A DNA stretch of 64,000 nt from Phymorhynchus buccinoides. Taxonomy: Eukaryota > Mollusca > Gastropoda > Neogastropoda > Raphitomidae. A program made the translations under genes and the position numbers. The stretch spans positions 9,404,906 through 9,468,905 of the forward strand of contig CM065690.1 of NCBI GenBank assembly GCA_017654935.2, given 5' to 3'. How positions within the stretch are numbered: position 1 is the first letter of the stretch; each line of letters starts with the position of its first letter. The notes beneath the pieces are model-generated. The model was not told the DNA's origin, searched no databases, and worked only from the letters and a program-made list of their open reading frames with translations. Below are positions 32,180 through 45,539 of the stretch, one piece after another.

Positions 32180-35100
32180 CTGAAACCACGCGCACACACA
32201 CAGGCAGAAATCAATGCAGAGGCAGGTCAACTGTGAGACAGACTGGAGCAGAGAGACAGAGAGAGCATACACGCATGAACACAGACACAAACACACACAT
32301 GTGTCATCATGTGCAGTGGTTGGTGGAACAGTTCACACACAATTTACAAACGCACATGTATCCACATCATCACGTAGAAGGGCTGGTGGAACAGAAACTG
32401 AAACATGATACATTAAGAGCTCAACTGTCTTAGAAGCATGTATAAACTTATGAAGTACTTGTGTGTTTAAATCCCATATAAGCATGCGTGTATATACACA
32501 ACGCGATTGTTTGGTGCACTCACAAGAGTGTGTGTATTCATAGTGCATTAAAGCGTCGTACTGACATAGAAGTGTGAGTGCCTGTGTGATGCAGTTTTCC
32601 AGGTCATTTGGATGCTTGGAGTCTATAAATAGTGCATGTATATGCGCACAACTCACGTAGAATCGTGTGTGCATGCTGTTCCCCGGCTCAGCGGTGACGT
32701 TGACCCCCTCGGCTTTGAACAGACCCCGCACGTGTTTGACCAGAGCCCCCTGCGGCCACACCTGCAGCTCTGACCACCTGAAACAGGGTCCAGTTTGACA
32801 GGTTCTTCTTCTTTCTTACACTACCCCCCTTCAACGTTGTCAACATTCTGATACTTTAGATAGGAAGGTTTCCATTAGATAAGCTGTCAAAATGAATGGG
32901 CTGCCCAGGGGCAAGGGAAGAGGGGGGAGAGCAAATTTGAGTGGGGGGTGGGAAGCAGGGAAAGATATATAATTGCCTCAGGTGCAAGACAGTTCCATTG
33001 TGCCACAGCCCTGGGGAAGAACAAGAAGTGACTCGTGCAGTTGGTCCTACGTGCTGGAAGTAGGCAGGCTGCGACATGTTGGTCTTGTTTGTAGAGACGG
33101 TGGTTGGTGGACTGGCCTGTAAGGAGCATTGATAGTTGGGGGACTGGCCTGTGAGGAGCATTGATGGTTGGGGGACTGGCCTGTGAGGAGCGTTGGGGGA
33201 CTGGCCTGTGAGGAGCATTGGTGGTTGGGGGACTGGCCTGTGAGGAGCATTGATGGTTGGGGGGACTGGCCTGTGAGGAGCATTGGTGGTTGGTGGACTG
33301 GCCTGTGAGGAGCATTGATGGTTGGGGGACTGGCCTGTGAGGAGCATTGGTGGTTGGGGGACTGGCCTGAGGAGCATTGGTGGTTGGGGGGACTGGCCTG
33401 TGAGGAGCATTGATGGGGGACTGGCCTGTGAGGAGCATTGATGGTTGGGGGACTGGCCTGTGAGGAGCATTGATGGTTGGGGGACTGGCCTGTGAGGAGC
33501 ATTGATGGCTTACATACAATACAATATGTACATCATGTGTGCAGCTCTGACCACCTGCACCAGGCATCAATGTCATTCATTTGCAGCCCAGCCTATCACT
33601 GTGAGTGTGCTCAATGACGTCATGTACATCAAAAGGTTATTTCTCATTGGTTTATCCCGGACAACCAGGAATCCTCCATTTTTTTTATCATTAACCTTTA
33701 GCACCCTGCATTTTTTCTGACGTTCCGTACTCTGCCACTGCATTCTTTTTGAGGCGGTGAAAAAAGCTTACACCCACTTGATTAAAAATGCTCTAATTTG
33801 TATGCAGACTTAATTATTGGAATACTAATAAAGAGATGATTGAGGAAAGTTTTGATATGATGCATTTTGTTGTCCGTGTATGTTTTGTTGTTGAAAAAAA
33901 AAAAAAGCAGTGAAATCAACAAAGCGAAAGTTTTGACTTACTGTTTCGGTACGGTCGGAATGAGTGCCGTCTGCTTCAAAGTTCGCCCACTGACTAATTA
34001 ACTCATGGAAATATCATTAAGAATATTATGAAAGGCAAAATTTTGTTTCAATTCAACCTAGTAGTCAAAATCGGTACCGAATCACAATCGCGGCTCGAAT
34101 CGATATCGGATCGTCTTCATCGAGTCGCACCGACATCGGCTACCCCCCCTCTACTGCATTACGATCTTCTATCACCCTTTCACTGTCAATATCCGACCTA
34201 ACAAAGCCTAAAAATTCATGATTTAAACAAACATCGATGCTAATTTCCAGTAGGAAGCTTCGCCAACACGAAAATCCGCCATATTTGATAGTGAACTTTA
34301 CTTTCTGACCGATCAACACTTTGAAAAATTCAATACAACTGAGAAAGAAGCAGCCGAGCCTCGTTCTGAAGCTAAAGTAAGGTTGTTTCTATTATTAGTA
34401 ACATAAAGTTCTGCTAAGCATTGATTTTGAGTACCCCTCTCTGGGCGACACAGTGCGCCTGCAGTGTGCTAAAGGTTAACGTAAAATAACGGCTGTAGCT
34501 TTACTCTACTTTCAGAAATGTCCCAGATAAAATCTGACACCACCAGTGAAGTCTGATACGGCCAGTCCGCTGGAATTCCCCCAACAGAGGTGGGGCAGTC
34601 AGACAGACCTGGTTCAGGTTACCCCCTACACAAGTCTTCAGTAGTCAGGATAGCTGGAACGAGTAGTGTTGGTGTGAACTGTAAAGTCCTATTCATGAAA
34701 ACCATCAGACATTCTTCACTGATAATGAGCAGCAATCAAGAATTAAAGAGCATTGTTATAAAGTTTGAAGAGTAGTAGAGGTCCAAGTTGAGTATAACAC
34801 TTAGTCTACTTGAAAAGAGCAACCAGGCCTGCAAAGACACGGACAGATGTGTGCCAAACATAAAATTTAAAGAAAAAGCCCTGATCAGGATCATGCGTGT
34901 GCTAAGAGCCCAATGGGGGTCAGTGGTGTGGAGCTGGCTAACGGGGCGAGGACTCACGCGCTGTAAGGGACGTGGACGTGGCATTAATGAACTGGTGTGG
35001 AGCGGGCTAACGGGGCGAGGACTCACGCGCTGTAAGGGACGTGGACGTGGCATTAATGAACTGGTGTGGAGCGGGCTAACGGGGCGAGGACTCACGCGCT

Positions 35101-38100
35101 GTAAGGGACGGGGACGTGGCATTAATGAACTGGTGTGGAGCGGGCTAACGGGGCGAGGACTCACGCGCTGTAAGGGACGTGGACGTGGCATTAATGAACT
35201 GGTGTGGAGCGGGCTAACGGGGCGAGGACTCACGCGCTGTAAGGGACGGGGACGTGGCATTAATGAACTGGTGTGGAGCGGGCTAACGGGGCGAGGACTC
35301 ACGCGCTGTAAGGGACGTGGACGTGGCATTAATGAACTGGTGTGGAGCGGGCTAACGGGGCGAGGACTCACGCGCTGTAAGGGACGGGGACGTGGCATTA
35401 ATGAACTGGTGTGGAGCTGGTTAACGGGGCGAGGACTCACACGCTGTAAGGGACGTGGACGTGGTATTAATTAACTGGTGTGGAGCTGGTTAACGGGGCG
35501 AGGACTCACGCGCTGTAAGGGACGTGGACGTGGTATTAATTAACTGGTGTGGAGCTGGTTAACGGGGCGAGGACTCACGCGCTGTAAGGGACGTGGACGT
35601 GGCATTAATGAACTGGTGTGGAGCTGGTTAACGGGGCGAGGACTCACGCGCTGTAAGGGACGTGGACGTGGCATTAATAAACTGGTGTGGAGCTGGTTAA
35701 CGGGGCGAGGACTCACGCGCTGTAAGGGACGTGGACGTGGCATTAATAAACTGGTGTGGAGCTGGTTAACGGGGCGAGGACTCACGCGCTGTAAGGGACG
35801 TGGACATGGTATTAATGAACTGGTGTGGAGCTGGTTAACGGGGCGAGGACTCACACGCTGTAAGGGACGTGGACGTGGTATTAATGAACTGGTGTGGAGC
35901 TGGTTAACGGGGCGAGGACTCACGCGCTGTAAGGGACGTGGACGTGGTATTAATGAACTGGTGTGGAGCTGGTTAACGGGGCGAGGACTCATGCGCTGTA
36001 AGGGACGTGGACGTGGTATTAATTAACTGGTGTGGAGCGGGTTAACCCTTTCACCGCCATCCATATTTCAGCCAAAATTTTCCTTTAAATTTACCTGGGT
36101 AGAGAACAAAATCCATCTGCAGTATTGGGGATTCTTCTGTGATGTATATAAAATAAGGTCTATCCTTACTTCCCCAAACTAACACAATAGGGTCTTTGAA
36201 TAATAGACCCCAATTTGATGCCTTTTAGTGACGTATATGTTAAATCACTGTGGTGCTAAAATGCGACTTCGGCGGTGAAAGGGTTAACGGGGCGAGGACT
36301 CACGCGCTGTAAGGGACGTGGACGTGGCGGCCCTCCACGCGCTGCCAGCGGCCCAGGTGGAGGGCGGAGCGGTGCAGCAGGTCCAGGTAGCGGGGGGACA
36401 GGAAGTGCACCACCAGCATCAGGAAGGTGCTCAGCCACGTCAGGCACACGTGCTGACCCACCCACCACGTGTCGTAGTACACCGTGTTCTGAGCAGCCAA
36501 CAGAAAACAATGACGTAAATAAATCACCACTATAGATGGCAAGCACTGCGTTAAGGTCAAAGGAGTAATGAACAGATTAAAAAAATATGTGCCGACTCAG
36601 CCACATTGTGTCGTAGTACAGCGTGTTCCGATTACAAAATTATATTTTTAAAATTCAACACCATCAATGGCAAACTCTGTGTTAACACAGCACACGAATT
36701 CCCTACATTCTGACTGCTTTTAGGCTTCCTCACACTTACAGCAGAGGCCATGCACTTGTTTCCATGTTCTCATTGGCTGTGGTTAGGGTTAGGGGGTTCT
36801 CATTGGGTGTGGTTAGGGTTAGGGGGTTCTCATTGGCTGTGGTTAGGGTCAGGGGGTTCTCATTGGCTGTGGTTAGGGTCAGGGGGTTCTCATTGGCTGG
36901 GGTTAGGGTCAGGGGGTTCTCATTGGCTGTGGTTAGGGTTAGGGGGTTCTCATTGGCTGTGGTTAGGGTCAGGGGGTTCTCATTGGCAGTGGTTAGGGTT
37001 AGGGTGTTCTCATTGGCTGTGGTTAGGGTCAGGGGGTTCTCATTGGCTGTGGTTAGGGTCAGGGGGTTCTCATTGGCTGTGGTTAGGGTCAGGGGGGTCT
37101 CAATGGCTGTGGTTAGGGTTAGGGGGTTCTCATTGGCTGTGGTTAGGGTTAGGGGGTTCTCATTGGCTGTGGTTAGGGTCAGGGGGTTCTCATTGGCTGT
37201 GGTTAGGGTTAGGGGAAGACCTTACCAGTGAAATACCTCAACAAGAGAAGGACCAAAAATGTTCAATTTGACGACGTTGAGGATGAGTGCTAAAACGTAG
37301 GCATGAACTGGAGGGGCAGGGGGGTGGACTCGGGGGAAACTTAACTATCAGTTTGGTCAACACCAAGCTGCAGGATTTCTCACTGTTCTTATTAATTGTT
37401 TAATGCAGTGGGTTTTTTATGTAATGAAGTGCACGTCAGACATGCTTTAAGTCCCAATCTGAAGGATTCAACGTTCAGTTCAATTTGTCTGTTGAACTGA
37501 AAAGAAAGTGCAAGGCCTGGATTTGAACCTCAGACACTCATACTGGTAGGTCAACGTCGTACCACTTTCTTCCTGAAATATGTCTTGGTTAGTTCAAATT
37601 CCGGCATTGAGCAAGGACATGAGTAAAACAATCCAAATGAAGGCAGTATCAACTAGACCCTTTGAGCTCTTCCCAAATCGGAATGTGTTGGCTGGATACA
37701 GCGAGGAGACCAGTGAAAAATGAAAATCAAACACATGTACATATTTAACCCATTATGGCCGTATGGCCTGGGAACGCATAAGAAGAAGAAAAAAGACGAC
37801 TAGACCCCAAAACAGGATTTAAAACCTTACAAACTATTTTCCTACCTCTGTTTTTGTATCTGAACTAGTTCTTTCTTTGTATCTGTGTATACTTTTTGTT
37901 CATACAAAATGTAGAACACTGCTCTTCAAAACCATAACGTAAGATAGTTTATATTCAATTCATTGGCGATTTGTCTTATACATGATATGTAATTAAGCAT
38001 TGCACACATCCACACACAGAAGCTACAAAAACCATGTGTGATAATATTGCACGTAGGCTCTCACTCAAGCAGAACACACTGGCTAAAAATCACATGACAT

Positions 38101-41100
38101 ATATATATATATGCAAAATAAACACTTTTTTCACACTGTCACTTAACCCTTTCTCTTGCAGGTACGCTCTCAAAACAGGCAAAACTCAAATAACACATGC
38201 AAACTTCATGCAATAATTACAAAAGCTCTCTCTGTCTCTCTTTCACTTCATTACAATACCTAGAACTGTATTTACAGATACAATGTGACAGGGCTCAATG
38301 TACCAGCTATCATATTCCTATATTTTCAATACAAAATTAAAAACGAGTCTTCAAAAACCTAACACAAACCTAACAGCAACAAGTACACAAAGAACACAAA
38401 GAGAGCAAACGGCCATTATGTGACAAATCTTGAAGTGTAGTCCACAATTTCCGTCAGGTCATTATTGCTGTGACACTGTTAATACTAATCATGATGCCAT
38501 CAAAATGATGACAAATGTAGTGTAATGATGTCATAAGAAAGTCTGTGGATTGAAAGTACAACCTATGAGTAACAGGATATACAATATTGATAAAGGTCCA
38601 GAGTATTTATGACACTATTTAGACAGCAAGGTGTAGATAACGAAATCTATCACAAAAACTAAAAAGTCCATGGCAAATCACAAATTAAGTAAGTCCATAA
38701 AGGCAAACAGAGAGAGAGCGTTTGGGAAAAATGGACTGCTCATCTGTTCTAATAAGTATGCAATGGCACATCTTTCTTGACCAGTTTCCCTTTCACAACA
38801 AAGCTGACACATCAGAAACCACGGCTGGAGTAAAGGGTGCAGGAATGTTCCCAGAAGAAAAAATGTGAACAGCGCATACAGAAGGAAACAGTGACCATTA
38901 ACCCCTTCAGTGCCGCCTATTAGCTGACACATCAGAAACCACGGCTGGAGTAAAGGGTGCAGGAATGTTCCCAGAAGAAAAGATGTGAACAGCACATACA
39001 GTTCTTCTAAAGAAACAGCGACCATTAACCCCTTCAGTGCCGCCTATTAGCTGCGCATGCGCAGCCAGTTTGCAAAGCGATTTTTTAACATGGCAAAATC
39101 GCTACTTAGCGGCGACGTATATATACGTCAGTGGCAAGTCCTGAAACAGCATAGAGGACGTGGTTATATACGTCGTCGGCACTGAAGAGGTTAAAGGAGA
39201 AAACAGAAAAGACATGTCAAGAGAAAAACAGAAAAGAAATGTCAGAATAAAATTCTACTGACATGAGTAAGACAGTGTTTGTCATGAAGTGTTTAGGTGT
39301 TTAGAAGGAAAGTATTCCTACTAAAAGAGCTCCCCCTCCCCATTCCCTAATCTGCATCTTTCTTTAGAAGTTGTACTAGTTAGACAAAAGAACAAACCCA
39401 TGATAAACTCAAAACATCTCAAAGGCAGTGATAATGGTTGCATAGTGAAATCTGCACCAGTGGATGCCTATTGCCTCATTTCACCCTATCAATGAACAAC
39501 AACAAAAGACTAGGTTAATGTAAAAAGAAAGCTATTACCATGACAACAAATGTTAAACAATGCAAATGACATCAAAGTCCAGATAAGTCATAAACAAAAA
39601 CAACTAAGCATAAGAAAAAGAGAGAGAGAGATACAAAGATATAAGCTTAAATATTGTCTTTCATAAAAATAACAATCATAATACAAACCGAAAAAGAAAA
39701 TTAAAAAAAAAAACTACTAGAAAAAATAATGCAAACATAAAAACTGTTGCAAATATTTGAACATTAAAAACAAAAGCAGCATGAGAACTGGAAAAAAAAA
39801 AAAAAAAATGCAGAACGTTCAACAACAATTATTAAAACACCTCCTGACATTTAAATATCAGAGTTTAAACAGAAAGCACTATAGTGTTTTGTAAAGAGAA
39901 AAAAAATTATCAAAATGTATCCTTAACCCTCAATCACATTGCAGCCATTACACTAAGCTGAGAACCTAGAAATCGCATGATTTTGAATGAATTTTTATTT
40001 AAATCTCAACAAATCACTCCAGCCATACACACAAACAAAATAGGCATAAACGAAAAGAGAAATGAAAGAGGATTACAGGCATTCTCTTTTCTTTTACTTC
40101 AGGCATAGAAATAAGGACACAACACTGTTTTCAGCCCGCCATTAGATCTACAGGAATCACCAAATTTCTCCCTCTCGTTTTCACTCTTATGGCATTATCA
40201 GGAGACACACAGACTTCATCTGATAACCAAACATTACTTAGTCATTAAAAGCTTCACCGTTTTCTTTGGAACCTTGTCATAAGGCCAATTCAGTGGGTCT
40301 GAGCAGCAGGTGCATTCCATTCCAGTCTTCACGATCCTACTAAAAGGCTATTTATAGACATCTTTTTACTCACTACAAACACGTTGGACTGTAGAGGGGA
40401 AGTATTGTTTTTATTTTGATCTTGATGTGTGTGTTTTTATTTTTTGCTCCTTCTGTTGCCTACTTTTTGCTCCTTTTGCTATATTTGATGTTTGCTGTTT
40501 AATTGCTTGTCTGTGTTGATAAAGGCGCATTCGCCGAAATATCCAGTAGTTTTGTTTTGTCTCTTGTGAATAAAATAACGTCACTTTGCACTTGTCGTGT
40601 AGTTGTTTGTTTGCTGTATGTTCCAGTGACGTTGCAGTCTGTTTCATTTTTTTATTTTTTTCATATCTTTAATGATCAGACTACAAGCGCGTTATTAACG
40701 TCTCTACAGTGGTAGACCTCAGGTAAGGTAGTACCCAGTTAATTTAAGATAAGAGGGAATGATCTTGCATAAATGTTAGCAGTATTTTGCATCAATTGAA
40801 TTTTTATTAAAAAAATCTTTAAATCCAACCTGTCGACCCTGTTTAATTGAGCGAAACAGACAACAGTTTTTGCAAAGAAGTTGGGGACGGAACAGTGCAA
40901 CAAGAACTGAAAACTGAACCATGTAAAGCGCAATCAACAGCAAACCAAGCAGCGTGAATGTGAGAAGAGAAACAACAGCGGGCCGGTCACCACACTTACC
41001 CAGCAAGTGTCACAATTGTTTACCACAGTTTGCTGAATTAACGGGGAAGAGGAGGAACAGAAAGACACACACACACATGCTAATCAAAATCAGAAGTAGA

Positions 41101-41670
41101 CTCGCACCAAACAAGGCATTCTTCTCAACAATTATCCATTAAACAATTATTTTTTAAAATAAATGATTGTGGATTAAGCATTCTAAATCTTATGTCTGAG
41201 ATAACCACAGAACCAAATTCTTCAGTAACTAAAACAAAATGTACAAAGGATAAGGTGATGGGGAATGGAGGGGGAATACCTAGGACAATGCCACACAAAA
41301 ACTACTTCATACATGTATGACCACCGTTTTCTAACTGCATGCAGCAAATTAAAACGCAAGGCTCTAGGATGCAGATTAACTATTATTCAGGATAAAATGC
41401 AAAAATCAAAACCCACGTTTTTTGGAGAAAGCCATGGTTCAAGGGAAAAACAAAAACAAAACGACAACAGACAGGTTTAACTTTTAGGTTGAGTTTTCCG
41501 TATGGTCGTTAAGCCCAATGCTTTTATCTCTATTTTGTTCTGTCTTTTATACATTCTGAGCGAAATAAAATATTTTTGACTTTACTTAAATGACAATAAT
41601 GTAAAGCCTGAGTATAAATAATGGGATTATCTCTCAGAGAGGTGTGTGTGTGTGTGTGTGTGTGTCTGTG

Positions 41671-41743
<73 letters not shown>

Positions 41744-44700
41744 GGTTGGTCAACACTACTTTTAAAAACATAGCACCACAAAATATTTTCTAAAAATACC
41801 AACAATTCAATTACAAAATATTCATGAGTAAAACCAAAGAGAAAAGGCCTGACTGACATTTGACAAAATAGAGGAACTATATTTCCTCATTCTAAGCGAC
41901 ACTTTAAAAAAAACTATGCATTTTTATGTTTAAAAAATGCAAACATTTGGAATGGAAACATCAGCTACACAGGTACCATGTTAATAATGTTTTAAAGACA
42001 GTTTCTTCAAATGGAAGAAATATCATGCAGTGGGTTTATCAAAAGTACATGATCAAAGCTTCAATACAAAACAACAGCATTTTTGGTGTACTTTTGTTAC
42101 TTTGTTTGTACTACGCGTTTCTAATACCAAGAGGGCGGGGTGTATAACTATGCATGTCATGAACAACGTCCTCCATGCGGGGTAGGCACCGACAAAACCA
42201 AACAGAATCTAAAAGTAAACACAGTGGGGAAACAAGGGTCACCAGTACACATTAGCACAATTAAAACAATTGATAATAAATATAAAAATAAGTATAAATA
42301 AATCAAAATGCAAGCAACCTACACATTCCCATCCAACAAAGAACTTTGTGTGAATGTAGGGAGGGTCTCCGTTACACATTATCATGCTACAAAGAACTTT
42401 GGGTGAATGTAGGGAGGGTCTCCGTTACACATTATCATGCTACAAAGAACTTTGTGTGAATGTAGGGAGGGTCTCCGTTACACATTATCATGCTACAAAG
42501 AACTTTGTGTGAATGTAGGGAGGGTCTCCGTTACACATTATCATGCTACAAAGAACTTTGTGTGAATGTAGGGAGGGTCTCCGTTACACATTATCATGCT
42601 ACAAAGAACTTTGTGTGAATGTAGGGAGGGTCTCCGTTACACATTATCATGCTACAAAGAACTTTGTGTGAATGTAGGGAGGGTCTCCGTTACACATTAT
42701 CATGCTACAAAGAACTTTGTGTGAATGTAGGGAGGGTCTCCGTTACACATTATCATGCTACAAAGAACTTTGTGTGAATGTAGGGAGGGTCTCTGTTACA
42801 CATTATCATGCTACAAAGAACTTTGTGTGAATGTAGGGAGGGTCTCCGTTACACATTATCATGCTACAAAGAACTTTGTGTGAATGTAGGGAGGGTCTCC
42901 GTTACACATTATCATGCTGCAAAGAACTTTGTGTGAATGCCACAAAAATCGGCAAAGGAGCAGTTTATTTAGGTACTGCCCTGATGTTCATGGCTTTCAA
43001 CCTCAATGCGTCATTCTTTTGTTTCAGTTTCATTAATCAAGGTTCAAGGTTTTTTATTTCAACAAAAGTCCCTTGGGGGTACATGTATCTAATCCTAACC
43101 TGATACTAACCTTATCTCTTTCCCGAGCAAGCCAAAATGTTGCTACTTAGTGAACATGCTTAGAGAAAACGTGATGGTGGGGGTAGCTAAACAGCACCTT
43201 TGCCCCCCAAATTAATCATCATAGATAAATCCAAACACAAACAACCCACACTTTCCCACCAATGAAGAATTTCAACCAACTAGTCAACATGTTCATAGGC
43301 CCGCTGACAACCATAATATGCAGACTAGTATAACGCGAGACTTTTTCCCAGACTGAGACCCCTGAGTCTTATCTATAATATGACGAATAATATAGTAAGA
43401 AAGTATTAATAATGAACTTTGAATTTTGTGTTAAGTTTGGGGGGTGCGCCTCATAACAAGGTGTGGCCACAAATACAGTACTAAGATCATGGGAAAGGTT
43501 TTCAAGAAACCCTTACCTGCGCAAAGCAGAGAGGCACGAAGGTCATGTAGTAGGCAGAGAGCATGGAGTTGAACAGGACCTGCTTCATGCGGTCGTTGAA
43601 ATCCGTCTTGAACACCTCCACCTCCTCGCGCACAACGTCCGGCGTCAAGGTGCAGTTATGAAACAGCACCGGGTCCCTGTCCACAGGCGAGGAGGACAGC
43701 AAACAAGACAGAACCGAGGAGGCAGCGTTTTGGGGGCTGCTGTTGTGGTTGTTGCTGTCTCTGGCGCTGATGGTGTTGCCGCTGCTGCCGCCTCTGTGTT
43801 TGGCCATGGCCGGCCGCTCGATGCCGGCCACGGGCCGCGGCCAGGCCTGGTAGCGTGTGTACAGCGGCTTGACCGTGAAGCCGAATAGGATCAGGTAGGT
43901 GGCCAGTCTAGAAAATGCCAAAGCAAGATAAAGAAATGAAATGGTAAAAAGTTTCAATGGGTGAATGGTGAGAAGAGAGTGAGAGAGAGATCAGGTCAGC
44001 TATGTTTTTAGTGATCAAGAAAAAAATTGATTGGCTTTCATTTTGGGTATACTAAATAAGGTCCAATTTGATAGGTTTCCTTTCCAAGATGTGTGACATA
44101 CATCATCTGCTGTTGAATGAAACAGTTAACAACCACAGAGTACATTTTTCTCTCTTTTAATCATTGTCATTTTCACATAACAACACTTTGAACTATACTG
44201 CATTGCATTGTGTTCTGTTGTTTTTTATTTTAGTTTAAAAAAAAAAAATTTATTTGGTGTTTTGCTGTTGCGTTGAGTTGTATTACATTGCATTTGTATT
44301 GTATGCTATTGTATTGTACTATCTTCAATGTCTAACTGCTCTGCTACATCTATCTACAAGTACATCTCAATGCTTAACTTCTGCTATCCTAAGTCACACC
44401 TAAATGGCCAATCCGGTCCAGAGGGTGAAGTCTGCTGTCTTCTCCAGCACCTCTGTGGGTCCCCACACCAATTGTCGGAGCTCCATCTCTTCCGGACAGC
44501 TTTCTTTTTTTTTGCTGTCCCATCTTCTGGGCCGTACAGTGGCGTTGCTCCCACGCCGCTCATTCCAAGTGCCAACTCGCAGCCACACCCCAGCTTGTTC
44601 AAGTCGCAGAATCCGAAACCAGCAGTCCAAGGGGAGCGAATCTATGTCAGGACGCCATTTCAGGCCAGGTTTCTCAAGGTATGTGAGGCACACCTGTGAG

Positions 44701-45496
44701 GAATAACCCTGATGTGCTGGCTTTAACGTAATCAAGAGAGTAATATCCTCTGACCATTTTCTCAGATTGGCTCTATGAGTTGTCTTTTTCATGTCATGAT
44801 TTGCCCAATGATTGTTTCTTTGATTTTCTCTGGCAGTCAAGGGGTTAGAGATTTCCGAGGCAGTACTTACGGGTAGCACAGGAACAGAGAGTAGAGCGGG
44901 GAGTGCTGCGTGACGACGTGATATCCCGTGTATCCCAGCAGCCCCATCATGCAGACGATGATGGTGACACGCATCCCCTGCACCAGCCACAACACCGCTC
45001 CGCTGCTGTAGCCACACACCAGAACCTGCAAAAAACACTGGCTCCAATCAGCACAATGCTAACATCGCTCCTAGTAACATTGCAACTAAGGCTCTGTCTC
45101 AAATCATTTTGGTTGGTTGGTTTGCTTTTTAATTTACATCTGATGCGTGCACTCGAATGTCATGATAAAATCACTTCCCTAAAAAATACTAGTTTTTGCT
45201 TTTTACTACAGGGCGTACCCCTCAAATTTTACACAAAATTCAGATTTTGTTATTATATTTTCTTACTATATTAGTAGTCATATTATAAGACGCAGGGGTC
45301 TCAGTCTGGGGAAAAGTATCGCCTTATAGTCCGAAAAATACGGTATAGAAACATAGAGAGAAAAAAAAGTATTTAAAAACTTGACAAGTTTTTCTGTCAA
45401 AATAGTGTGAAACAATTCATGTACAAGAGAAAGCATGTGTAACAATGTTCTAAAAAGAATCAATGTCAGCATCAGTTGAGTGACACACACACAGTG

Positions 45497-45539
<43 letters not shown>

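Noticed and set aside
32856..33576. Open frames of up to 229 codons on the - strand with 'APHRPVPQP'
   Set aside because: Minisatellite artefact inside TMEM39 intron 6.
34736..36026. Open frames of up to 234 codons on both strands
   Set aside because: A 69 bp (23 codon) array of a splice-donor region keeps all frames open. Both strands are equally open, which argues against coding.
36762..37215. True telomere end
   Set aside because: Hexamers are embedded in a 30 bp unit, imperfect, and lie inside a gene intron.
43463..43888. 141-codon + strand frame
   Set aside because: Antisense shadow of TMEM39 exon 5.
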